Shown here piece after piece: positions 57,152 through 64,000 of a DNA stretch of 64,000 nucleotides (its first letter is position 1; each line of letters opens with the position of its first letter). The position numbers and the translations under genes are program-made. The notes below the pieces were generated by a model, which worked only from the letters and a program-made list of their open reading frames with translations, made no database searches and was not told where the DNA came from. The stretch is from Pseudomonas sp. PH1b (GTDB taxonomy: Bacteria > Pseudomonadota > Gammaproteobacteria > Pseudomonadales > Pseudomonadaceae), in assembly GCF_000633395.1 (NCBI RefSeq), contig NZ_AYMU01000008.1, forward strand, positions 186,001-250,000, given 5' to 3'.

Positions 57152-59566
57152 ATGCCTGCGGCACGCCATCTGCATCCGGATCGTCAGTTCCAACCCATTA
57201 TTCGCAGTACGTTGCTCAGCCTGGCCCTGATGGGCAGCATTTGCCCATTGGCCTTGGCCGTCGTGCCTGCACAACTGGACGCTGTCGAGATCCGTGCCTA
57301 CAACACGCCTTCGGGACCGCTCGGCGCGACCCTGTCGAGCTTCGCCGTGGACGCCGGTATCGCCCTGTCGTTCCAGCCCTCGTTGACCGAAGGCCTGACC
57401 AGCCCGGCACTGATCGGCCATTTCTCCACCCAGGAGGCGGTCAAGCGCTTGCTGCAAGGCAGTGGCCTGGAAATGGTGTTGCGCAGCGACGGTACCTACA
57501 CCCTGATCCAAACCCGGGTGACGCTGGACGAGACGACGGTGATCGGTGCTGACAAGCGCGGCGATACCCTGCCACCGAGCTATGCCGGTGGACAGGTCGC
57601 CAATGGCGGGCGCCTGGGCATCCTCGGCAATACCGATGTGATGGATGCCCCCTTCAGCATCAGCACCTACACCTCGGCGCTGATCAAGGATCAACAGGCC
57701 GTCACCGTCGGTGATGTGCTGGAACGCGATTCGTCGGTGCGCTCCACGGGCCAGGCCGGAGGGATTGTCGACTCGTTCTTCATCCGGGGTTTTCCCGTTG
57801 GTGAAGGCAACCTCGGTGAACTGGCGTTCGACGGCGTATACGGCGTGGCACCCAACTACCGGGTATTTACCGACTATGCCGAGCGCATCGAACTGGTCAA
57901 AGGTCCCGGCGCCCTGCTCTACGGCATGGCACCCAACAACGCGGTCGGCGGCGTCATCAACGTAGTACCCAAGCGTTCTCTCGACCAAGACCTGACCCGT
58001 TTTACCACCCGTTACGCGCTGGATTCTCAGCTGGGCGGCCACCTCGACGTCAGCCGACGCTTTGGTGAAGATCGCCGGTTTGGGGTGCGCCTCAACGGCA
58101 GCAGCCAATTGGGCGACACGGTGATCGACGCTCAGTCCCGTCACGTTGATATCGGTGCAATATCCCTCGACTACCAGGGTGAACGCCTGCGCACCAGCCT
58201 GGACTGGCTCAATCAGCAAGAACGCTTCGACGCCGCTTCCCGGCCGTTTCTGATCGCCCCGGGGGTAGATATTCCCTCGGCAGCCAACGGTCGTATCAAT
58301 GTCAGCCAGGATTGGGGCTGGTCGCGAACCCGTGACAAATCCGCCCTGTTCACTGGTGAATACGATCTCAGCGACGCCCTGGCTGTTTTCGCCCATGCCG
58401 GCGGTGGCAAGTCGGATGTTGCACGGATGTCGGACCAGACCCCGACCATTATCAATGCGGCTGGCGACACCTCTTCCATCCCCGGTTACTACAAATTTGA
58501 AGTCAAGCGCTACACCCTCGACGCCGGTGCGCGCCTGCGCTTCGATACCGGGCCCATCAGTCACCGCACGACCGTGCAGGTCAGTCGCTATCGCGATGTG
58601 CTGTCCCGCGGGATCATCTCCGGCGCACCGATCCTGTCGAACATCTATCACCCCGTGGATCGCCCCGAACCCGTGATCCCCAAGCCGGATACGCCGAAAG
58701 TGTCCGCCAGCGAACTGACCGGCGTGGCGCTGGCCAACACCCTGGCGTTACTTGACGAGCGCGTCCAGGTGACCCTTGGCGTGCGCAAACAGAACATCAA
58801 ATCCGACAACTACAACGCAGCCGGAGCCGTTTCCACGGCCTACGACGACGGCCGGACCACGCCGCTGTTCGGTGCAGTGCTCAAGCCCTGGGACCATGTT
58901 TCACTCTATTACAACTACCTCGAAGGCCTGAGCAAGGGCGACGTTGCCCCCTCCACCGCGTCGAATGCCGGGGAGATCTTTGCTCCTTACGTTTCCCGCC
59001 AGCACGAACTCGGGGTCAAGGTCGACTACGACGTATTCACCTCCACCCTGGCCCTGTTTCAAATCACCAAACCCAGTGGAGAGCTGGCGTCCGGGGTGTT
59101 TGCGGTGCAAGGCGAACAACGCAACCGCGGGCTGGAACTGAACGTGTTCGGCGAAGTGGCGCCAGGCACCCGGCTACTGGGTGGCGTGACCTTGCTTGAC
59201 GCGCAACTGAGCAAAACGGCCGTCGCTGGCAATCGTGGCAATAAACCGGTGGGCGTGCCGCAAGTCCAAGCCAATTTGTGGGCCGAATGGGACACCTCAT
59301 GGATCGAGGGCCTGACGTTGACCGGGGGAGCGATCCATACCGGTAGCCAGTACGCCGACCTGGCCAACACCCAGAAGCTGGATGACTGGACCCGCTTTGA
59401 TGTCGGTGCACGCTACTCCACTCGCATCGATCAGCGGCCGACCACTTTTCGCGCCACCGTGCAGAACGTGCTCGACCACAAGTACTGGTCGGGCGTCGCC
59501 TCCTACGGCGCATTTTCCCAGGGTTCACCGCGCACCTTATTACTCTCGGCAACTGTCGATTTCTGA
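57152..59566 (+). CDS. TonB-dependent siderophore receptor with STN signalling domain
   Basis: 804-aa outer-membrane transducer. A signal peptide precedes an STN/secretin domain (about residues 50-120: YNTPSGPLGATLSSFAVDAGIALSF, then SGLEMVLRSDGTYTL) that touches FecR. The plug has TVIGADKRGDTLPPSYAGGQVANGGRLG and DSFFIRGFPVGEGN; the barrel ends ATVDF. The plug and barrel are clearly paralogous to the 51200 receptor. It follows fecR by about 100 nt that include T and A runs, and precedes the ABC importer. Confidence 0.94.
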   Translation: MPAARHLHPDRQFQPIIRSTLLSLALMGSICPLALAVVPAQLDAVEIRAYNTPSGPLGATLSSFAVDAGIALSFQPSLTEGLTSPALIGHFSTQEAVKRLLQGSGLEMVLRSDGTYTLIQTRVTLDETTVIGADKRGDTLPPSYAGGQVANGGRLGILGNTDVMDAPFSISTYTSALIKDQQAVTVGDVLERDSSVRSTGQAGGIVDSFFIRGFPVGEGNLGELAFDGVYGVAPNYRVFTDYAERIELVKGPGALLYGMAPNNAVGGVINVVPKRSLDQDLTRFTTRYALDSQLGGHLDVSRRFGEDRRFGVRLNGSSQLGDTVIDAQSRHVDIGAISLDYQGERLRTSLDWLNQQERFDAASRPFLIAPGVDIPSAANGRINVSQDWGWSRTRDKSALFTGEYDLSDALAVFAHAGGGKSDVARMSDQTPTIINAAGDTSSIPGYYKFEVKRYTLDAGARLRFDTGPISHRTTVQVSRYRDVLSRGIISGAPILSNIYHPVDRPEPVIPKPDTPKVSASELTGVALANTLALLDERVQVTLGVRKQNIKSDNYNAAGAVSTAYDDGRTTPLFGAVLKPWDHVSLYYNYLEGLSKGDVAPSTASNAGEIFAPYVSRQHELGVKVDYDVFTSTLALFQITKPSGELASGVFAVQGEQRNRGLELNVFGEVAPGTRLLGGVTLLDAQLSKTAVAGNRGNKPVGVPQVQANLWAEWDTSWIEGLTLTGGAIHTGSQYADLANTQKLDDWTRFDVGARYSTRIDQRPTTFRATVQNVLDHKYWSGVASYGAFSQGSPRTLLLSATVDF

Positions 59567-59627
59567 AACGTTCAGCCGGCTGACGGTGTGAACCGTTGGC
59601 CGACCTGACTTTGCAAAGGCTTTGACC

Positions 59628-60809
59628 ATGGTGATTTTCGATCGACGCAGCCAGGTTGTTGCAGCGCTGCTGCTGGCTGGACTGCTGAGCCTGTTTTCCC
59701 TGGTGCCCCTCAGTACCCACGCATCCGAGGCGAACGCAGTACGTACCGAGGTCAGCGACCTGCTGGGACGCAAGGTCAAGGTGCACCTGCCGGTCAGGCG
59801 GGTCATTCTCGGCGAGGGCCGACAGCTGTATCTGGTCGCCGCACTGGACACACACAACCCCTTCGAACGCATCGTCGGCTGGCGCAAGGATCTGATCCAG
59901 TCCGACCCTGACACCTACAACGCCTACCTGCGCCTGTTTCCCGAGATTGCCAAGGTTCCAACCTTCGGCGGGTTTGAAGACGGGACCTTCGATATCGAAC
60001 AGGCAATAGCCCAGCAACCCGATGTGATCATCCTCAATATCGAAGCACAGCATGCAACCGAAGATGCACGCTATATCGAAAAGCTTGACGCCCTGGGCAT
60101 CCCAGTGGTGTATGTCGACTTTCGCAACAACCCGATGCAGAACACCGAACCGACCATGCGCCTGTTCGGCCAACTGTTTGGCAAAGAGCAACGGGCCCAG
60201 GCCTTCATCGATTTTCGCAACCAGCAGATTCATCGCGTCACAGACGTCATCGAACGCAGCCACCCGCCCCGCCCCGACGTGTTCATCGAACGCATCGGCG
60301 GCTACACCGATGATTGCTGCCTGAGTTTCGGCAACGAGAACTTTGGTCGTTTCGTCGACATGGCCGGGGGCAACAACATAGCCCGGAGCATCATTCCCAG
60401 CACGTTCGGCCAGTTGAACCCCGAGCAGGTCATAGTCGCCAACCCGGCGCACGTGGTGGTCACCAGCGCCAACTGGGAAGCCTTTGCCCCGGGAGGCCAC
60501 TGGGTCGGTGTCGGCCCCGGCGCGGACATGACCCAAGCCCGGAAAAAGCTTGCCTGGTACACCCAACGCCCGGCCTACGCGGGTATCAAGGCCCAGGAGC
60601 ATCAAGCCTTCCATGCCATCTGGCATCAGTTCTATAACAGCCCTTACCAGTTCGCCGCTATCCAGCAGTTGGCGAAATGGTTCCATCCAGAGTTGTTTGC
60701 CGACCTCGATCCGGACGCATCATTGCGCGAGCTGCATGAGCGTTTCCTGCCGGTGCCGTATGAGTCGGGCTACTTCGTCAGCTTGCGCAAGCCCGAGGTC
60801 AAACCATGA
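59628..60809 (+). CDS. Periplasmic iron-siderophore binding protein
   Basis: 393-aa class III (FecB/FhuD/BtuF-type) solute-binding protein. Signal peptide to about ...LSTHASE. Motifs: PVRRVILGEGRQLYLVAAL, QQPDVIILN, NIARSIIPSTFGQLNPEQVIVANPAHVVVTSANWE. The ATG at 59628 has AAAGG 8 nt upstream; a TTG at 59622 is in frame but poorer. It is longer than usual FecB proteins (about 300 aa). Its stop overlaps the permease start (ATGA). Confidence 0.9.
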   Translation: MVIFDRRSQVVAALLLAGLLSLFSLVPLSTHASEANAVRTEVSDLLGRKVKVHLPVRRVILGEGRQLYLVAALDTHNPFERIVGWRKDLIQSDPDTYNAYLRLFPEIAKVPTFGGFEDGTFDIEQAIAQQPDVIILNIEAQHATEDARYIEKLDALGIPVVYVDFRNNPMQNTEPTMRLFGQLFGKEQRAQAFIDFRNQQIHRVTDVIERSHPPRPDVFIERIGGYTDDCCLSFGNENFGRFVDMAGGNNIARSIIPSTFGQLNPEQVIVANPAHVVVTSANWEAFAPGGHWVGVGPGADMTQARKKLAWYTQRPAYAGIKAQEHQAFHAIWHQFYNSPYQFAAIQQLAKWFHPELFADLDPDASLRELHERFLPVPYESGYFVSLRKPEVKP

Positions 60810-61867
60810 GCACGCTAACCCAGGCCGTGGCCCGGCAGCGCGAAACCTACCGCCGTTTGGTGCTGCGCAAGTGCCTGATCCTTGCCGGGCTGGCAATCGT
60901 GTTGATGTGCAGCGTGCTGCTCGACCTGGCGTTGGGCCCGGCCAACTACAGCGTCAAGGACGTGCTTGGCGCGCTGCTTTCGCCGAGCAGCGCGGCCCCG
61001 CAGGTGCGCGTGGTCATGTGGGACATTCGCCTGCCGGTGGCGTTGATGGCGGTGGCCGTCGGGGCGGCGTTGTCGCTGGCGGGCGCGCAGATGCAGACCA
61101 TCCTCAACAACCCGCTCGCCAGTCCGTTCACCCTGGGCATTTCCGCAGCCGCCAGTTTCGGTGCCGCCCTGGGGCTGGCATTCGGCGTCGCCCTGTTCCC
61201 GCTGGCGGCACAATTCATGGTGCCGCTGAACGCCTTCATCATGGCCATGCTGTCGGCGTTGCTGATCCACTTCCTGAGCCTGCGACGTGGCGTGACCGCC
61301 GAAACCATTGTGCTGCTTGGCATTGCCCTGGTGTTCACCTTCAACGCCTTGTTGGCGCTGGTGCAGTTCTTTGCCACCGAGCAAGCGGTAGCCGCCGTGG
61401 TGTTCTGGACAATGGGCAGCCTGACCAAAGCCACCTGGCCGAAACTCGGGGTGATCTGCCTGGTCATCCTCATCACGCTGCCGATCTTCGCCAAACGCGC
61501 CTGGGCCTTGACCGCCCTTCGCCTGGGCGACGACAAGGCCGCCAGCTTCGGTATCAACGTCCGCAGCCTGCGCTTTCAGACGCTGATCATGGTCAGCCTG
61601 CTGGCCTCGTTTCCAGTGGCCTTTGTCGGCACCATCGGTTTCATCGGCCTGGTCGGGCCGCACATCGCCCGCATGCTGATCGGTGAAGACCAGCGGTTCT
61701 TCCTGCCGGCCGCGCTGCTAACCGGCGCATTGATTCTGTCGGCCAGTTCCGTAATTAGCAAAGTACTGATCCCCGGCGCGATTTTCCCCATTGGCGTGGT
61801 CACGTCACTGATTGGCGTGCCGTTCTTCATCTCTCTGATCCTCGGCGGGAAGAAAAACTCATGGTGA
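60806..61867 (+). CDS. FecCD-family siderophore ABC permease
   Basis: 353-aa inner-membrane permease with about 9-10 hydrophobic segments. The N-terminal DIRLPVALMAVAVGAALSLAGAQMQTILNNPLASPFTLGIS motif is diagnostic for the FecCD/BtuC family, and LVGPHIARMLIGEDQRFFLPAALLTGA is the conserved cytoplasmic coupling region. One permease gene rather than two implies a homodimer. Start overlaps the upstream stop; its stop overlaps the ATPase start. Confidence 0.93.
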   Translation: MSTLTQAVARQRETYRRLVLRKCLILAGLAIVLMCSVLLDLALGPANYSVKDVLGALLSPSSAAPQVRVVMWDIRLPVALMAVAVGAALSLAGAQMQTILNNPLASPFTLGISAAASFGAALGLAFGVALFPLAAQFMVPLNAFIMAMLSALLIHFLSLRRGVTAETIVLLGIALVFTFNALLALVQFFATEQAVAAVVFWTMGSLTKATWPKLGVICLVILITLPIFAKRAWALTALRLGDDKAASFGINVRSLRFQTLIMVSLLASFPVAFVGTIGFIGLVGPHIARMLIGEDQRFFLPAALLTGALILSASSVISKVLIPGAIFPIGVVTSLIGVPFFISLILGGKKNSW

Positions 61868-62616
61868 AGTTGCAACTGGAAAACCTCGGCGCCCAATACG
61901 CGCAGCGCGAGATTATTCGCGGTGTTTCGACGGCGGCTTTTTTCGGTGGCCAGGTGGTCGCCGTGGTTGGCCCCAATGCGGCCGGCAAGTCGACGTTGTT
62001 CAAGCGCATGGCGGGGCTGATCGACGGCCCCGGGCAGGTGATATTGCAGGACTCGAAAAAAGGTCCTGCAGGCATCAGTTACATGCCTCAGGGTCTGAAT
62101 GCCAGCGCGCGGTTAACGGTCTATGAATCGGTGTTGCTGGCACGCAAGCAACTGGCACCGGGATGGACCGTGCACGATGACGAATTGGCACTGGTCGACG
62201 AGACCCTGACGGCGCTGGGCATCAGCGAGTTGTCCTTTCGTAACCTCGGAGAGCTCAGCGGCGGTCAGCAGCAGTTGGTGTCCATCGCCCAAACCCTGGT
62301 CAGGGAGCCGGAGATACTGCTGATGGACGAACCCACCAGCGCCCTCGATATGCATCGACAGGTTCAGGTGCTGAACTTCATGCGCAGTCTGGCCCGCAAG
62401 AACCAAGTGATTGTGTTCATTGCCATCCACGACCTCAACCAGGCGCTGCGTTTTGCCGATCAGGTCCTGGTGATTGCCGACGGCACCACTCAAGGCAGCG
62501 GCCCGAGCCAGGAAGTGATTACCGAACTGATGCTGCGCAGCGTTTACAAAGTCGAGGCCCGGATTGAGCAATGCAGTCGTGGGCACCGGCATATCGTGAT
62601 TGACGGGATTGTTTGA
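61861..62616 (+). CDS. Siderophore ABC transporter ATPase
   Basis: 251-aa ATP-binding subunit of the FecE/FhuC type. Walker A VVGPNAAGKSTLFKRM, Q-loop SYMPQGLNA, signature LSGGQQQLVSIAQTL, Walker B ILLMDEPTSALD and switch His in FIAIHDLNQAL are all intact. The start overlaps the permease stop by 7 nt. With the binding protein and permease it completes a dedicated inner-membrane importer for the siderophore taken up by the neighbouring receptors. Confidence 0.93.
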   Translation: MVKLQLENLGAQYAQREIIRGVSTAAFFGGQVVAVVGPNAAGKSTLFKRMAGLIDGPGQVILQDSKKGPAGISYMPQGLNASARLTVYESVLLARKQLAPGWTVHDDELALVDETLTALGISELSFRNLGELSGGQQQLVSIAQTLVREPEILLMDEPTSALDMHRQVQVLNFMRSLARKNQVIVFIAIHDLNQALRFADQVLVIADGTTQGSGPSQEVITELMLRSVYKVEARIEQCSRGHRHIVIDGIV

Positions 62617-62950
62617 TCAACTGGTGTGATCGCCCCGCAACAGCGGCTGTTGGCACCGGCGCTGCATGCCTGGCGAGAGAGCACCGCAAGGCACAGATGT
62701 TTTCGCGATCGAATGCCTGAAAGACCGGGAGGCGGTACAGGAAACGCTGGGGCTCTGGCCAGCCTGCTTCCAACCCCCGGGGCTACCCCCTCATCCAGGC
62801 CGAGCACAGGTACGACAGACTGGACTGAGACCGTACGCCAGAATCTGATTCGCTGACGTACGGTTTCAGTCCAGGGGTTCAGTGCCGGTTCACTCTGGGA
62901 TCAAAAGCCGAGCACCCAAGGTGTCGGCAGGCGTTGACCCGCTCAGCGCC
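62617..62950. other. Gap between ABC importer and third TonB receptor
   Basis: No gene seen in about 330 nt; short frames here have no ribosome sites. It holds the long hairpin at 62820-62874. Confidence 0.5.
62820..62874. terminator. 18-bp inverted repeat between convergent genes
   Basis: CTGGACTGAGACCGTACG and CGTACGGTTTCAGTCCAG form an 18-bp stem with a single mismatch and a 19-nt loop. It lies between the convergent ABC ATPase and TonB receptor genes. There is no T-run; the long loop is unlike an intrinsic terminator, so an alternative role such as an operator cannot be excluded. Confidence 0.5.
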
Positions 62951-64000
62951 TCAGAAATCCACCGTAGCCGACAGCTCAAAGGTGCGCGGTGCCCCCAGGC
63001 CCAGGCTGGACAGTAACGGCGTCCCCCAGTAGGCCTTGTTGGTCAGGTTGCTGACGTTACCGCGCAAGGTCACTGGGCGGCTGGCAACCTGCAGGGCGTA
63101 GCGCGTGCCCACATCGAAAATGGTGTAGCCCGGAATCGACTGCGAGTTGTCGGCGCTGATGTACTGCTGGGACACGGAGGTGGCGTTGGCCGTCAGTGTC
63201 AGGCCCTCGATGACCGGAGTATCCCATTCCACCCCCAGCTTGCCTTGCAGCGTGGGCTGGCCGATGGCTGTCTTGCCTTCGTTGACACCCCCCGCGGTCT
63301 TGGTGAGTTTGGGGTCGACACGGGCCACGCCGCCCATCAGGCGCACATCGCTCAGCGGCGAACCGAAGAAGCCCCACTCGATGCCACGGTTACGCTGCTC
63401 GCCACCAAAGGAAAAGATCTCGGTGTCCGGGTCGAGATACCCGCTGGGGCGGGTGATTTCATACAGGCTGAGGGTGTGGGTGAAGTCACCGAGATCAAGC
63501 TTCACACCAAGCTCTTTCTGCTTGGACTTGTAGGGCGCGAACACCTCTCCCACGTTTTTCGCCCCCATCGGCGCACTGGCGCCTTTGCTCAGGCCTTCGA
63601 TGTAGTTGGCGTACACGGAAACCTGGTCGGTGACCTTGATCAGCAAGGCCGCCGCTGGCGTCGTGGCGCTTTCGTCATAACGATCGCTGCGCTGTCCGGT
63701 CTGGGTGCTGAAGCTGTCGGTGAGCACCTGCTGGCGGCGTACGCCCAGGGTCAGTTGGACCTGGTCCTCGAGAATCGACAGGGTGTCCGCCAGGCCATAG
63801 CTGGTCAGCCGGTTTTCAGTGTGGGCAATCAGCGGCCAGCTGGCAGCCGCGGCCGGGCCCCAGACCGGGTTGTAGATATTGGTGACCCAGTCCGCCCCGG
63901 GTACCGATCTGCGCCCATAGTCCTTTTGCTTGTCACCGTAGTGGGTGGCATTCACCGACCAGTTATGGCTCACGGGCCCGGTCTTGAAATCACCTTTCAA
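62951..64000 (-). CDS. TonB-dependent siderophore receptor, 5' part beyond window
   Basis: C-terminal 349 residues of an outer-membrane receptor; the gene continues past the window edge. Barrel features: LADTLSILEDQVQLTLGVRRQQ, YANYIEGLSKGASAPMGAKNVGEVFAPYKSKQKELGVK, GEQRNRGIEWGFFG, and the terminal ATVDF with Phe last. It is less similar to the other two receptors than they are to each other. It is on the opposite strand to the ABC importer, so it is an independent unit. Confidence 0.9.
   Translation of the reverse strand: MKGDFKTGPVSHNWSVNATHYGDKQKDYGRRSVPGADWVTNIYNPVWGPAAAASWPLIAHTENRLTSYGLADTLSILEDQVQLTLGVRRQQVLTDSFSTQTGQRSDRYDESATTPAAALLIKVTDQVSVYANYIEGLSKGASAPMGAKNVGEVFAPYKSKQKELGVKLDLGDFTHTLSLYEITRPSGYLDPDTEIFSFGGEQRNRGIEWGFFGSPLSDVRLMGGVARVDPKLTKTAGGVNEGKTAIGQPTLQGKLGVEWDTPVIEGLTLTANATSVSQQYISADNSQSIPGYTIFDVGTRYALQVASRPVTLRGNVSNLTNKAYWGTPLLSSLGLGAPRTFELSATVDF

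Noticed and set aside
62626..62856. Short plus-strand frame after the ABC ATPase
   Set aside because: No ribosome site, unnatural composition, runs into the inverted repeat.

Overview
The window is chromosomal DNA of a fluorescent-group Pseudomonas. The evidence is the high-GC codon usage, REP/BIME repeats with the GTAGGAGCTGGCTTGC core, the aprA-inh-aprDEF-lipase secretion locus, an FecI/FecR/TonB receptor locus, and DUF1652 and DUF3156 family proteins. I would place it near P. protegens, P. chlororaphis or P. fluorescens, but cannot name a species.

Positions 1-10.2 kb (minus strand) hold an extracellular enzyme locus in the order aprA (serralysin), inh (its inhibitor), aprD-aprE-aprF (type I secretion exporter), an RTX lipase/polyurethanase and a subtilisin-type autotransporter cut by the window edge. 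Positions 10.5-14 kb hold a P1-family (DmpA/BapF-like) aminopeptidase, an amino-acid permease and a divergent LuxR-type regulator. Positions 14.2-28.5 kb form an amine-catabolism district: a FeaR-like AraC regulator, a DUF3156 protein, an APC permease, a phenylacetaldehyde-type aldehyde dehydrogenase, a class III aminotransferase, a LuxR regulator, moaF, a second class III aminotransferase, a short-chain dehydrogenase, a polyamine-type binding protein, a cupin, a DAO-family amine oxidoreductase and a SnoaL-AraC regulator. Positions 28.7-36.8 kb are ordinary core genes: DUF1652, a UvrD-type helicase, pirin, pgm, a medium-chain oxidoreductase and a LysR regulator.

Positions 36.8-47.9 kb are an accessory island with visibly AT-richer genes in its middle, decayed genes at its edges and integrase-type GGGGTACAT-like repeats near both ends. 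Its centre is a tightly packed four-gene minus-strand operon: a caspase-like (C14) peptidase, a two-part companion protein, a ComEC-like metallo-beta-lactamase-fold hydrolase and a CHAT-domain peptidase with a large uncharacterised N-terminus. Two caspase-clan proteases and an MBL enzyme in one operon suggest an abortive-infection or programmed-death module. This is the best candidate in the window for a little-described system. Next to it lie an unidentified 593-residue protein and a broken prlF-yhaV toxin-antitoxin pair.

Positions 47.9-50.5 kb hold an unidentified three-gene operon with two predicted lipoproteins. Positions 50.7-64 kb are a siderophore-iron uptake region: a Fur-like winged-helix regulator, two closely related TonB-dependent receptors (one with and one without the signalling STN domain), an MFS transporter, fecI, fecR, a complete ABC importer (binding protein, permease, ATPase) and a third, partial TonB receptor. 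I saw no tRNA, rRNA, CRISPR array or intact insertion sequence.
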